DNA of 64,000 nt from Megalonaias nervosa (GCA_016617855.1 JAECUM010000795.1:1-64000); one strand, 5' to 3'. Shown: positions 1-12,217, counted from the stretch's first letter. A program made the numbers and translations. Notes: generated by a model not told the origin, from the letters alone.

Positions 1-958
1 ACTGTTTCAGCTTTCCCATCTTGCACCTTCACATTAGCTAAATATTCAGCGTTTGCCTTCCCAATCCAACAAAATATAACCATTCTTTGGCACAGCAATA
101 TCCAAAGACTCATCCAAACGAATGCCTACGTATGGTGATGCATGGACCCTTTGTTGAACCCTCTCCTTGCAAACTAAAGAGGCTGCTACCTGCATCTCAG
201 ACACGATCCAATGCTTCTTGTATGCCTGTGTTTCATTCAGCAGGGCTGAGCAACCACTGTCGCTCTAAAACAAACAAAAATATAATAATAAAAACTTGCA
301 TATCATCAGCTGGTATGAGTTTATTAAGTACTGTAGAACCAATTTTATTCTCTTCATTCAGAGTTATATAGTTCTTTAACTGAAAATTCTAAAAAAGCAA
401 ACTGGAGTGGACTGATCAATGACTTGCATTTTATGATTTACTTGGATCTCAAGTAACTAGACTTGAGACATACACAGGCATATGCAAGCAAAGAGAGCGA
501 AACTGCTGGTCTGAAATATTTTCCCTGCACATGTACATCGCCATTCTCATCTGCGCCTTGAGGCTAGCATCTACCTGCTCACTGCATTCTTCTTGGCAAG
601 TTTCCAGATTTTGTTGTTGCAAAATAGCTCCTTCCGCAATAATATGTTTCTAAGATTCTTTGTGGTGAACAAGGGTGGATTTTTTATAGTTCCCTGACTC
701 AGTCACAAAAGGATTCTTCACTCTGGAAGTCTTTGCCCTCACCCAAACACAAGTCAAGCATGTCATTCCAACAGATGAGTTGCATTCCATCCAATGGAAT
801 TCTTTTCTCGATTTATCTCTGAAGCCACAAGCCATAGTTACTTTTCTGTGTTCTTCTTCCTTCACCTTCTTGGCTGATGATTCTTGGTAGGCATGGTTTT
901 CCTCTGGTGGTCTGTTTCTAGTTAGAAAAGTATCGATGTTCCTTTGTCTGCAAGACAT
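1..958 (-). pseudogene. Zinc-finger / hAT-transposase-like (ZNF862/KIAA1586-type) gene, broken, cut by window edge
   Basis: Read on the - strand. An ATG at 958-956 opens a frame with a basic N-terminus (MSCRQRNIDTFLTRN), then a TTF/BED-like zinc-binding stretch (MTCLTC, a K-NPFVT block, an HH near the end). A TAG at 652-650 interrupts it. The same frame then continues about 58 codons to ~474, where a GTATGT donor-like site begins an intron (473-265) that ends in a pyrimidine-rich TTTTAG. The next exon, 264 to the edge, carries SPYVGIRLDESLDIAV, close to the SPF-G-DESTD block of ZNF862/DUF4371-type proteins derived from hAT transposases. It then needs a frameshift to continue (EYLANVKVQDGKAE). 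The family assignment is from recognised motifs, not a search. One stop and one frameshift make it a pseudogene or decayed transposon gene. Confidence 0.65.
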
Positions 959-1553
959 GATGATGAGCCTGAAGGAAATGTCAAAATAGCTCACGAGATT
1001 AGGGGAAGCTACTCCAACATAACAAAGCCTATACTAGAACCAGACTGGTATGAGCTCATGAGATTAGATGAAGCTACTTCATTATACACTCGAACTCTGA
1101 CACAATGCCATCATTTGTCCACTACACTGGAGATCGAACACATCACAGTGTGTGCATCCCTTGCATCAAAAATATGCATGGCAACAAAAAATGTGCACAA
1201 AATTTTCTGAACATGTGCCTCTGATACACAAATATGCATAAAGGAAAACACTGGTATACAGTGCAGGGCCAGTTACAGCATAAAACTGCACCGGAACAGA
1301 GAGCCACTAAAAAGTTAGTAGAACTGTTCAAGAGCTGTCTTGAAGCTCTCTGCTGTTTACGTGCACACAACACTGTCACTAAGATGATTCCAGTCCACAA
1401 TTGTTTTTACAAAGAAAGAATTTCTAAATTGTACTGTTCTACATCAGGGGTCAAGCTAGCCTTATATTTTAGGAAGAAGTGACTTCTACTTTTGGACAGA
1501 ACAGGGAGAAGTGACAGCTCATTTGGTAGAAGTGGATGCGAAGCAAGAAATGC

Positions 1554-1554
<1 letters not shown>

Positions 1555-1601
<47 letters not shown>
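1555..1601. repeat. (AT)n microsatellite
   Basis: An uninterrupted AT dinucleotide run of about 47 bases. It generates spurious tyrosine/isoleucine-repeat frames on both strands. Confidence 0.95.
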
Positions 1602-1604
<3 letters not shown>

Positions 1605-4140
1605 GGGTGAAACGATACACATGTGCTTTGTATTGATACGGTTCTCAATACACGGCATGCAATACAATACATATCGATATATATATATATCCAATATATA
1701 TATGAACTTGATGGTCTTTCCATCTTTGGAAGGTAGGCGGTGCCCTTTTATCTATGTTGACATACTGGTTATATTTCCAGTATGCAGATTACAGATAGAT
1801 AAATAGTTATCATATATTTATATGCAATTCTCATCGATGACAACGAAAACAAAAATACTTTCAAACAGACTACCTGTTGGTTATCAGTGAGTTTTATTCA
1901 TTATTTTAAGCCATTTAACGGTGGCTCCATTTAACTCAAATTAGCCACCAAGCCCTTTGTTTTGCACGGCCTGGATGCATTCAAAATATCTTATTACCAA
2001 TTTCTTGTCTCACTTAAACTTGGAAGGCATAATGATGTCATCTTCAAAACAAGAAATAAAGCAATTTCCTCGTACAAAGAAAATCTCATCTAGAACAAAT
2101 CCTGGAATGGCAATGAGGATGAATACCAACAAAATCTATCACAATGTACATCCTGCAGATGCAAAAGACTGCTGTGGCCACTGGTACTTGTATTTGTTAG
2201 TGAAGAAGGAAAACTATTGACAACACTCAGTCCTATTCTATAATTTTCTTTTTTAAAAAAATGTACACACGGTGCTAAACTTGAGAGATTCAAAATCTGC
2301 CCCCTTGCTGATTCTGTGCTTATTTTAATTACTACATCAGCACCTTCATTCACTGGTTAAACATCTCTGCATAAAAAGAGAAATTTGAAATTTGTTCCCC
2401 CATATGCAATTTAAGGAGACATTCTTCTAGGATTTTATTTTAAGGGGGACTTCACCCTTTGTCACCGAAAGAAGGGGAGAGTAGAAAAGAAGAACGGGAA
2501 GGGGAAACAGTCGTATTTCACTATTTACTTAACACTTCAATATCTGTCTCTCTTTCTTCCTGCTCCACTTTCTTATTGTATAAGTATTAATCTATTACTT
2601 ATTTCTGAGAATACTCTGTTCCTTATCTGTGTATGAATATTATTCTGTGCTTCCTTCTTAAGGGGCATATGCATAACTATCTTTGTCAGCTTGAATATGT
2701 TGAGAACTGATCTTTGAGGCTGTTATGTATAATCTTCCAGAGTTCACAGATATTATCTTTTGGATACATCTGCTCCAAAATAGGATTTTTGACTAACATA
2801 AACTTACTTTCTTGAATCAGTAGTTTACTGACTACCATACCAGATTTTTCTTATCTGTTCCATAATGCTCTATTGGGGTTTTAGGCCATCAACGTCACAT
2901 TCTGCTTATGCAAACAGAGGTATTCAAAAAAAAATATCTTTACTTCTTGATTTCATTTTTTTCCATCCTTATTTATTCAGTTTATCTTAACCATGATATG
3001 GATATATGGTTTTGTAGCATATGATTCACTGGGTGAATATGATTGATAAACTAATTAAAAATGCATTCTACTTTAAATTGTTAATATTTTAATTAGGCTC
3101 AGTATCCTGCTCTTTCTAAATTTAATTTGGAAATACCGCTGAAAGAGAAACTGACTGTCATGCCGTCTATTTGTATCCATCCATCATGTATGTCTAACTC
3201 GTATTTAACACAATTTTTGGGCTCAAATTCACTCACTGGTATCTCCATTAAAAACTTCCCAGCTCCAATAATCCGATATACTTCATAACGTTAAAAATTG
3301 TGGTCATCATCATTATCACCATCCAGTATCTGCCAAACAAAAACGTAATGAACCATGCCAGGTTTTCTCGGTAGCAAGTATTTTAAACATGCATTTGTAA
3401 AACTTCCAAAGTGGAAGATTCAATCTACGCTATAATATAAACATACACCCCGACAGCATTTCTGTTTAAGTACTTTGCATATATATTCATGACTTTTGCA
3501 AAATGTTTCTGTTGTTTTGCCAGCACTTCCTGTTTGTCACACAGGGAATAAGCTACACTAACTCCTGACAAGTAGTTATTGTTTAACCTGGAACAGAACA
3601 AGCAATAATCACCAATGAGATTTCAATGTAACATATTTCACTGTATGACACACCGGTAGTGTAGCTATAAAATCAACCACAGCAGGCAAGATAAAATTCA
3701 ATGTTGAAACTTCGTGTAAAAGTGGTTATTAAATGACGATTGGAGTACTTCATTATACATGTAGAACACGTTTGAAATATATCCTATATCCTGAACATGC
3801 TGCTGGGTTAAGATAATTAGCATGGAATGGAGAGGGGCAGATTATAAACCATGTCACTTGTGTTAATTTGCAGAGAGCAAGCAAGTATTCTCAAGTTTTT
3901 TATTTTTGTTTTTACTAACAAAAATGAGTGCTAGGACTGCAAATGCTGTTTCAGATGAATTCTGTATTTAAAGAACAACAAGGCAAACTGATAATAATTA
4001 ATCATGACTGCTAGAGACATAAAAAACTTACATCAGGTAAGTATTGTATGGCATCAGTTCTCCAGCACTTGTATCAATATGTGTATCGTTAGAGCAAAAG
4101 TATCGATGCATCGATTAATCGTTTTACCCCTAATATAAAT

Positions 4141-4158
4141 GTGTGTGTGTGTGTGTGT
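4141..4158. repeat. (GT)9 microsatellite
   Basis: A pure GT dinucleotide run read directly in the sequence. Confidence 0.95.
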
Positions 4159-6017
4159 TCTCTTATTTGAATTATGCCCTCTATTTCTCAGTATTCCTAT
4201 TTGCATTTAACATTTGATTTAAGCAATACTTTATTTTCAAGTAAACATTTTTGAGTTATTTTGGCCATATGACTCTAAAAGAGAATAACAGAAACTACAT
4301 TGTAACAAATTTTAACTGAGTAACCAGATTATATTATTGTAATTGCAAGTTAGTAAAAACAAATGCTTGATCAACTACCCTTGAAATTTTTTTTTATATA
4401 CTTTCTAATTCTAGTTCACAATAATGGCACTTTCAAAGATTTCTAACCGCGTTTGAAACAACCCCTTTACCAGGTACATGCGGGCAAATGCACATGTGTC
4501 TTCAGACTGTACTGTTCATCCTCATTTCTTTGTTGCGTATAAAATATTACCATAACTGTCCACACATAACACATTAAAATGCATAAAATTACAGACATGG
4601 CTCCTTTATAATCGGAATATGAACTAAATGCTTCTTTCGAACTAAATCAACACAACTTGAGTGCATCTATTTTTAGAAGGAGGGATTTTCATAATGTAAC
4701 CACTGACTTTATATAGCTTCATTACAATTGTCCATTGAGAGGATTGCAAATGTATGGTTTATGTTTTTGGTCTATGTACCTGTAGTAATTTTAGGCATTG
4801 GTTAAATAGTATCGGCTTTGCTGCTCTTTTTCATATTTTCACAAACACGAGTCAAGTCAGAAAACAACTTTGACCTAACAACACTTCTCACGAATTCCAC
4901 AACATAGCATTGTCCAATACATCCAATACATTTCTGACCTACATAATTGAATTTTAAAGTTAAATCTTAAATAACATAATACCTAGCCTTTGCTTTCTAT
5001 GAATTGTATATTTTTCTGAATATATTTGCTCGATGATTTACTAAAACAGACAATCTAATAAGTGACATCCGTCATTATTTCCAAGTTAGGTTTGGTTCAA
5101 TTACAGTATAGTTTCAAACTAATTTTATGATGAAATAGCGTACAAGAGGCAGTTAAAATATCCAGATCACTGATTCAGTTCTTAAAACACAAATTACTAT
5201 TTACATACTATGCATTGTTCAAGTTCTGAAACACAAGTCTGTATGTGTTTACCATCAAAGGATAACACGCAGAAATCGGGCAGTGATAGTTGCTATATAG
5301 CTTACTCTGGAAAGGGTTAATGGTCAATCAGCTATCAAAACACATGCCTGTGAATGTGCAAGAGTTTGTTTGTCAGTGTAATGGATATCAAAACTAGGCC
5401 TAACTACTGATGGCTTGATCAATACATTTCGCTACAACAGTAGAACTAACCTGGCTAAGGTAATGAGGCATCTCAAAAAGTATGGTCAGTCAATTTATCT
5501 CTAAAAAAATCACTGGGCAAAGTTGTTTTCGCTTTTCTAACAGAAGAAGAAGTTTACATTTTTTAGGCGACTTAGTTGCCCACTTCACTTGGTAGCATGA
5601 CCCCTGCTACATTTCTCAACTACGAAACATCTACTGTTATTTGTTACTGGTTTATCTATTGTTTATAGTTTCAAAACTAGGAAAAGTTTTGGCTTTGATT
5701 TGGCATTTTTGTCTTAATAGTTTTAAAATAAATTTGGTGAGAGAGCCCGCACTAACACCTCGACTACTTTATAGAGGTATGTCAGACATTTTGTATCAAT
5801 ACTTCATCCCTTGCAATAAAGCAACAAAACTGGAGCTGCACTTGGGCAACAGTTCTTACATTTAGAAAAAAAACATTACATTTGCACTGAAGTAAATAAT
5901 GACTGGAAAAAAGGAGTACAATTCATCTGTATATAATCTCAAGCTTTTGGCTGACTTGGTGTCTATGGTCTGAATATATCTCCCCATTTGTTTGTACCCC
6001 CCTACCAATTTAAAACA

Positions 6018-6272
6018 GGGGGCCCCGAGTGGCCGAGTGGTCTAAAGCGCTATCCGTTACGGATCACTGCCATCTCACCTCTGTCTGCGTGGGTTTGAGT
6101 CTAGGATTCGGCGAATGTGGATATGTGAGAAAGCTTGCCAGTAGCTTCTCGTGGGTCGGTGGTTCTTTCCGGGGATTTCCCGGTTTCTTCCTCCACCATT
6201 AATACTGGCCGCCATGTATAGCCTGTCGTGTGCTGAAAAATGGCGTTAAGCCCCACAACAACAACAACAACA
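6018..6272 (+). mobile_element. tRNA-derived SINE with intact target-site duplication (family 1)
   Basis: The head resembles a Leu/Ser-type tRNA. It has an A box TGGCCGAGTGG (6030-6040) and a B box GGTTTGAGTCT (6092-6102), the internal RNA polymerase III promoter. A ~140-base tRNA-unrelated body follows and the tail is a short (ACA)n run. The 14-base sequence ACCAATTTAAAACA occurs immediately before (6004-6017) and after (6273-6286), a perfect target-site duplication that sets the exact boundaries. A second, diverged and 5'-truncated copy lies at 33811-33970. The body may belong to one of the named conserved SINE domains of invertebrates, but I cannot assign which. Confidence 0.9.
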
Positions 6273-6515
6273 ACCAATTTAAAACACAAAAAGCACAAAT
6301 GAGATAAAAGATTCACAGAACTTAGTTCATTTACTGATTTATAATTACCAACCTGATTATGCCCAGGTGGGACCCTAACACCATTATTGTCTGTGTCTTT
6401 CATTCCAAACTGAAGTTTTCAGTGTAAAAGATGACCATGTTCGCCAGTCATTTCCAGTTCCTGGACAAGTCCATTTTCAGCTTAGGGGTGCATACACGAC
6501 TTCATATGTATGTAC

Positions 6516-7441
6516 TGTTATGTGACTAGGCTCGTACAAAGTAACAAAGAAAAGAGTGAAGACAACAAGCTTTGTAAAATTTAACAAAATAATTTATTTC
6601 CCTAGAAAACAAGGTAAAAATATGAAAAAGGACTTACGGTTTGTGAATCTAATCATAGAATTTAAAAATATAAGTCCTATCACTAAAAAGTTCTAATTGA
6701 ATCAAAGTTCGAATCCTGATGAAGTTCCATGATGGAAGGCGATGACATCTTCTATATCCTGTTTTGCATTGATGTGTCAAAAGTTCCTTGTTGAATTTTA
6801 TGAATCAAGAATAATATTCCGGCTTAAGAATTCCGAATAATTTCCAATAAATGTCTTTGTCCAAGAATTCTGATGAAGAAGAGCACTTGTATGTTTTCCA
6901 GAGAAATTAATTACTAATTCTGAAAACTAGAAAAACTTAAACTGATCACAACACAAAACACCTTTGAGCTCCAGAGGTATCAATTTACGACTGCCTGAAA
7001 ACACTAAAAACCTTAGTTTTTAGCACAATTTTAGATTGACTTGACAGGGTCATGTGATCACTTAGTTCGAACAACACAGTAAAGTAATATGTCAATTAGC
7101 ATGTAGGCTATTTACAGGTTCGATTCTACTGAACGAATCTTACTATAAGATTCAATAATAAAAAAAATAAAAAAAAACATTTACAACAGAGCTGATGCAA
7201 GCCAAGAATGACCTTGATTACGACCAATGATTTTCACCCTGTGTTTACGAATTCTGAATCAAGGTCAGGAACTAGGTCAGCTAAAAATATAATGTAGCAA
7301 TAGTGATTATTTACTAACTGAACTGAATTTTCTAGAAAAATGTCAAATCCAGTGAATAAAGTTATTACAATAACATGTAATGAAATAAAAATAAAAAAAG
7401 ATTTTAAAACACACAAGCAATTAAATTACATATTCATAACA
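6516..7441 (-). repeat. 3' LTR of the retrotransposon (926 bp)
   Basis: Aligns almost end to end with 12244-13194. It starts TGTTATGTGACTAGG and ends CATAACA. It lies next to the polypurine tract, so it is the 3' LTR of the - strand element. The copies differ by scattered substitutions and by an indel of about 10 bases near 6650/12375. Confidence 0.93.
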
Positions 7442-7450
7442 CTTCCCCCC
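7442..7450 (-). other. Polypurine tract
   Basis: On the - strand this reads GGGGGGAAG directly against the 3' LTR, preceded by a pyrimidine/purine-skewed stretch. Its position and composition match the plus-strand priming site of LTR elements. Confidence 0.85.
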
Positions 7451-7577
7451 GTAAAGAAAAAGAAAGATATATATAATAAAACTTTCTTTTTACCATGTGT
7501 AAATTATACATGAGGTAAAACAAAATTACATAAGAAAATTCTTATGAATTATACAAAGTGTACATGAAATAATATTT

Positions 7578-7803
7578 CTATACATGGGAAAGTGCATCTG
7601 CAATTAAATTATCTTTTCCCTTGATGTGCCTGATGTCAAGATTATATTCCTGTAACAACAAACTCCACCGTAATAATCTCTGATTTTTATTTTTTCATCT
7701 TGATGATGAAAGTAAGGTAGTTGTGATCACTAAACACAAAAACCGGAGAAGGAGTTGAACTAAGGTAAACTTCAAAATGCTGTAATGCCAATATTAAAGC
7801 CAA
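7578..7803 (-). pseudogene. RNase H C-terminal remnant of the retrotransposon
   Basis: Downstream of the TGA that closes the 8469-7804 frame, the - strand still shows RNase H landmarks across shifted frames: ALQHFEVYL, a SDHN/L-TF block, an R-IKGK block and an IADALS-like end near 7580, where pol finishes. Stops and at least one frameshift break it. Its place just before the polypurine tract shows that RNase H is the last domain of pol here. Confidence 0.75.
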
Positions 7804-8469
7804 TCATACCTTCTTGACTGTTGAGTAATTTCTTTGGTGCTGATTTAATTTCTTCGAAAAATAGCACACTGGCTGATCAACACCATTTCTATCTTTTTGA
7901 ATCAATACTGCTCCAACCCCAACATCACTTGCATCAACAGATAGTTTAAATGGCTGACTGAAATTTGGAGCTGTAAGAACTGGTGCACTTTTAAGTATGG
8001 CCTTTAACTTGTCGAAAACCTCCTGACATTTTTCAGTCCAAAGAAACTTGTTTTTCTTGCTCAATAAATTTGTCAGGGGTTCAGAATTATTAGAAAAATT
8101 GGAACAAAATTTCCAATAGTATCCAGCCATACCTAAAAATTGCACAAGTTGCTTTTTACTGACAGGCACAGGGAAATCAGAGATCGCCTTGACCTTAGCA
8201 TCTATTGGTTTAACTTGACCATGTCCCACAATATGTCCTAGAAATGTTACACAAGCACAGCAGAATTCACTTTTGGATAAATTGATTGTCAAATTTGCAT
8301 CAGTGAGTCTGTCAAAGAATTTCTGAATTGTTGCTAGATGTTCTTTCCAGGTGTCGTTGCAGATGATGACATCATCAATGTAAGCATCACAATTATCCAG
8401 GCCAGAGGTAATCATATTTATCAAACATTGAAAAGTACATGGTGAACCCTTCATCCCAAACAGCATCAC
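7804..8469 (-). pseudogene. Reverse transcriptase (palm/thumb) and RNase H start
   Basis: A 221-codon open frame. Near residue 33 it carries the RT catalytic signature YIDD, then the FLGHIVG block typical of Ty3/gypsy RT, the QFLGMAGYYWKF segment, and the start of RNase H (LSVDASDVGVGAVL, YFSKKL). It follows the 8982-8542 frame after about 70 bases that contain two in-frame stops, so one RT has been broken in place. The sequence type is Ty3/gypsy although the domain order is not. Confidence 0.9.
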
Positions 8470-8541
8470 TTTCTATTGATAAAGTCTATCTGGAGTCACA
8501 AATGCCGAAATTTCCTTTGCTCTTTCCGTTAGTGGAATTTG

Positions 8542-8982
8542 TCAAAATCCTTTCAGAAGGTCAAATTTGGTGACATATTTGGCATTTCCAATATTAACAA
8601 TGAAGTCATCAATTCTTGGTAATGGAAATGAATCTGTTTTTGTCACACTGTTCACCTTCCTATAATCAGTGCACATACAAAAAGTTTTATCTGGTTTCAG
8701 AACAAGTATACATGGTGAACTCCAATCACTTTTACTGGACTCTATAAAATCATTCTCCTGCAAATACTGAATTTCCTTTTTCAAATAATCCTGTTTGAGA
8801 GGGTTTAACCTGTATGGGTGTTGTTTCACAGGTTTGGAATTCACAATTTCAATGTCATGAAAAATTTTGTTTGTCCTCATAGGAACATCTGGAAATAAGT
8901 GCTCATATTCAAATAATAACTGTTTAAGTTCTTTCCTTTCTTGTTGTTGCAAATGCAAAAGTTTCTGGTCCTGATTATTCAT
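8542..8982 (-). pseudogene. Reverse transcriptase N-terminal part
   Basis: A 146-codon frame with the gypsy-type RT entry: an HDIEI/PVKQHPYRLNP segment, IQYLQENDFIESSKS-WSSP, the DYRKVN motif, FPLPRIDDF and the first catalytic motif FDLLKGF at its end. The normal next segment is interrupted by stops at about 8541-8470. It lies downstream of the integrase in the direction of transcription. Confidence 0.9.
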
Positions 8983-9137
8983 AATTTCCGAATTATGAAG
9001 ATTTCTTGCTCCAAAATCAGTAGAGTCCGATTGAACTCCTTCACTTAAATCCTCAGTGAGTGGGACAGGTACAACTAAATTAACTGCATGATTTACTTGG
9101 CTATCTCTCTCAATATACTAGTACTCCATTAATTTAT

Positions 9138-9782
9138 TTATATCAGAGTACTATTATTATAATTCAACTCATTCATTTTCTTCTTTATTTTGTAAGGGCC
9201 ATAAAATCTAATTTGAAGAAAATTTTGAAGAATGAGCAAGAGACAATGAACTCTATTACAAGACTCAAAACTTCTCTCAATTAAAGTTCTGTGCAACCAT
9301 GATTTCACTTTTGACTTGAATTGCTGAATGCCAAATTCAAGCATAACTAGCTGGAAAATTCCAGACATAAAATCTGACCCTTGATCAGACTGGACAGATT
9401 TGGGAAGGCCAAATTGAGTAAAAAACTTTATCAAAGCTTTTACTCTAGTTTTAGTTTTAAAATTCCTCAAAGGAATTGCCTCTGGAAACCTTGTTGACAC
9501 ACACATAATGGTCAACAAATATTGGTTGCCTGACTTGGTCTTAGGTAAGGGACCAACACAATCTACCATTATTCTGCTAAATGGTTTGTCATATGCAGGA
9601 ATTGGCTGCAGATGAGCCTTAGGTATATTCTGATTGGGTTTTCCTACCATTTGACAAGTATGACAAGATCTACAAAATTTACAAACATCACTTTTGATTT
9701 TTGGCCAATAAAAGTGAGTCAAGATCATGTGATAAGTCTTATTAATCCCTAAATGACCAGCCAGAAGAGTTTCATGGGCCAA
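9138..9782 (-). pseudogene. Integrase, placed upstream of RT
   Basis: A 214-codon frame with a zinc-binding head (HETLLAGHLGINKTYH, FYWPKIKSDV, then CHTCQ around residues 40-43) and the retroviral-type catalytic core: first Asp in IMVDCVGPLPK (about residue 74), second Asp in SVQSDQGSDF (about residue 133). The expected catalytic Glu region is disturbed and the reading degrades after about residue 170. It would insert the cDNA into the host chromosome. Lying between protease and RT, it shows the Ty1/copia-like order in a gypsy-type element. Confidence 0.88.
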
Positions 9783-9946
9783 ACTAAGTATTTCCTTTCT
9801 GTAAGACTTTGGAACTACAATTTGATAGTTTACTGACTATTTGTCACCAGCAGGTACCTCGGGAGGTCTCCATTTTCTCATAAGAATTCCATTTTAATGA
9901 AATAACAGACAGGAACTTCAGTGGCTTCAGTTTCACTAATGGCCCT

Positions 9947-10396
9947 CTATAACAAACAGGAGATCTCAGGATCTTTTTCCTGTTCAACGACAAGTGATTG
10001 TCGTTTATCACCCTGATTAGAAAATAGAGAATGAGTAGCTAAAAGAGGATCACTGCGATCAATACCTTTTGACTGTTCCAAACAAGGAGTGAAAGTGACC
10101 TCATCAAAAGCCTGACCAATACATGTGTCAGCTAAATGAATACTTTCCTTGTCGAAATCATTCTCAAGAGCTTTCTTTGCCAAAGCTCTAGTAACTGCAC
10201 AAACTGGGTGTAAATCAGAAAATTCTTTTTCAATAGGATCAACTTTTTGATCCAAAGAAGGCTTGTCAGTTACAAGTGGATTAACCACAACCTTGTCTCC
10301 AGCTAGGTCGTTGCCTAGCAACAAATGAATGCCCTCAACAGGTAAAGAAGACAGTTTTCCAACTGTCACAGGTCCTGAAACTAAGTCTGATGACAA
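9947..10396 (-). pseudogene. Protease C-terminal part and linker
   Basis: A 149-codon frame that begins with the second half of an aspartic protease (VEGIHLLLGNDLAGDKV, the hydrophobic-hydrophobic-G block that follows the catalytic DTG). It continues as an acidic linker without known motifs (PLLATHSLF, DKESIHLADTCIG). The catalytic DTG lies in the preceding frame (10435-11358), so a frameshift separates the two halves. Integrase follows after about 165 bases of decayed sequence. Confidence 0.7.
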
Positions 10397-10434
10397 ATTT
10401 ACACAATGGAGAGGAACATTAACAAAGCCGAACT

Positions 10435-11358
10435 CTACTCCCTCAATGAGAACGCTCTCATTAGAACAGGACTTCTCAGAAAAAGGTAGGTACCTGATAA
10501 TAAAAGACTCTGAGAAGCTCCTGTATCCCTTAAAATTTTAATAGGGATAGGATTGGCCAGATCACCCAAGAGTGATATAGAACCCTTCGACATGAATGGT
10601 TCATAATTCTCCATAATAAAATCAGACTGGGGTTTATTAGACCCAACAAATGTATTGCTTTCAATACATGACCGTGACCTTGACCTCTTAGAAATAAGAG
10701 CATTTGGGATAGGTCTATCTTGATTCTGATGCTTATGTTTCAATCTGAAGCAATCAGAAATAACGTGTCCTTTCTCCTTACAATAGGTACACGCAGGAAT
10801 AGATAAGGATTTTGAATCAAGCTTATCAGAAGCTTGATTTTTAGAAGTTGTGCCAGACTGAGTTTTAGAAGGAGTCGTATTAGGCTGAAATACCTTTTTA
10901 CCAGTAGACCGCTGAGTGAAAGACTTGCTTACAACAGGAACTTTATGAGTTAAGAAATACTCATCAGCAGCAAGAGGAGCATTTTCCAAGGTTTCGATCT
11001 TATGCTCTTCAAGATAAGTCTTAATGTCACTAGGGACACAGTTGTTGAACTCTTCAAGTAATACAAGTTGTTTGATATTTTCATAATCATGTTCAACTTT
11101 CTTAGCTAAGCACCATCTCTCAAATAACTGCTCTTTTTCTCTTGCAAATTCGTCATATGTTTGTCCAGCTTCTTTTTTATAGTTCCTGAATTTTTGCCGA
11201 TAAGCCTTAGGAATTAACTCATAACCCTTTAAGATGCACTCCTTAACCAAGTAATAGTCAGAACTTTGCTGTACTGATAGGGATGCAACGATATTTCGGG
11301 CTTTGCCATAGTGTACACACTGCAATAATTGAGTCCAATGCTCTCTTGGCCATTTCAA
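10435..11358 (-). pseudogene. Gag (capsid/nucleocapsid) running into protease
   Basis: A 307-codon frame. Residues 1-135 look like a helical SCAN-like retrotransposon capsid (WTQLLQCVHYGKA, YRQKFRNYKKEAGQTYDEFA). Residues 190-203 form a CCHC zinc knuckle (C-x2-C-x4-H-x4-C) for RNA packaging. Near residue 277 the protease active site DTGAS appears. Gag and protease therefore share one frame in this copy. No separate start codon is obvious for the ancestral frame, and the assigned start is only the first ATG left in this block. Confidence 0.85.
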
Positions 11359-11593
11359 ATTTTCAGCAACTTTTTACAAATAAGGAAAATATTTGTCTAC
11401 TTCTTTTTCACTAGAAGTTGGTACTAGCCTAAAATTCTTTGTAATATCAAAACTTGAATTTGTATGTGAAGTGAGGAATGTGCTTTTCACTTGCCAGCTC
11501 TATTTCTTTCATTCTAATTTGAAATTCCCTTTCATCCTTCTCTTTTTGGATTTGCATCTGTCTCTCTCGCTCTCTTTCAAATAGTAACTGCAT

Positions 11594-11803
11594 TTATTTA
11601 TCTTTCTCTCTCTCCTGTCTCTCTCTCTCTCTCCTCTTTCTCAAATTGTAACTGCATTTCTTTTTCTTTCTCTCTTTCCTCTCTCTCTCCTTTTTCTCAA
11701 ATTGTAATTGCATTTGTTTCTCTTCTTTCTGTAAATGCATTTGTTTTTTCTTTTTCCAGTTGCAGCTGCATTTGTCGCTGTCTCTCCTCTTTCTGAAGTT
11801 CAA
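11594..11803 (-). pseudogene. Lys/Glu/Arg-rich repeat segment of gag
   Basis: A purine-rich stretch on the - strand reads as repeated charged units (QMQLQFEKKERERKER and variants). This predicts a long charged helix or coiled coil between the gag N-terminus and the capsid-like part. At DNA level it is an imperfect tandem repeat of a unit containing TTTCTCAAATTGTAACTGCA on the + strand. Frames drift within it, probably through slippage. Confidence 0.6.
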
Positions 11804-12084
11804 GCTTCCTTAACTAATTCCATCTTGTATTTTAATTTCAATTCCTTTACTTTTATGTCAGAGTCTGATACAGACTTACTGATCGAACCCAAAACACTTT
11901 TATCCAAAACATTCTTTTCAACCAAATACTGAATCAAAATGTTTTTAATTTCTTGCTTCGTTAACAAAGATTTTGCCTTAGAAAGATCGTATTTTTTGGC
12001 AAGTTCAAGCAATTCATCTTTTTTCAAACTATCCAACTGTTCCTGAGTAGGACTAGAAAGAAAAGTCTCCACTTTTGATGACAT
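11800..12084 (-). pseudogene. Gag N-terminus, SAP-like helical segment
   Basis: The ATG at 12084-12082 is about 160 bases downstream of the 5' LTR and is the likely gag start. The 94-residue frame reads as two helices around LLELAKKYDLS, resembling SAP-type or other helix-extended-loop-helix modules, followed by a Ser-rich hinge (GSISKSVSDSD). It ends at a stop, after which the charged repeat continues in another frame. The SAP resemblance is by eye only. Confidence 0.6.
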
Positions 12085-12217
12085 TGAGAAAAAGCCTGTT
12101 GATTTCACTAAATATTTCAAACAAAATGTGAAATAGTACTTGGGATTTAAAATATTCGGAAAATTAAGGGAAATTTCAAAAAACAATTTTCTGAAATACT
12201 TTAGCCAAAATTCATAT

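Larger units (their letters stand above)
959..6003. other. Intergenic stretch without recognisable genes
   Basis: AT-rich sequence. The open frames here are short, overlap on both strands and show no family motif. It holds an (AT)n tract at 1555-1601, an interrupted AT tract at 1675-1700 and a (GT)n tract at 4141-4158. ATCGAT-containing patches occur near 1670 and 4100. No exon, RNA gene or transposon was recognised. Confidence 0.6.

Noticed and set aside
1407..1806. Open frames with long Tyr/Ile repeats
   Set aside because: Translations of the (AT)n tract and its flanks on both strands. The same applies at 15375-15711 and 44149-44334.
1957..2353. Overlapping 87-codon frames on both strands
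   Set aside because: No motif, no splice context and composition typical of non-coding DNA.
6018..6110. Genuine tRNA gene
   Set aside because: A and B boxes are present, but the head does not close into a full tRNA and is continuous with a SINE body, tail and target duplication.
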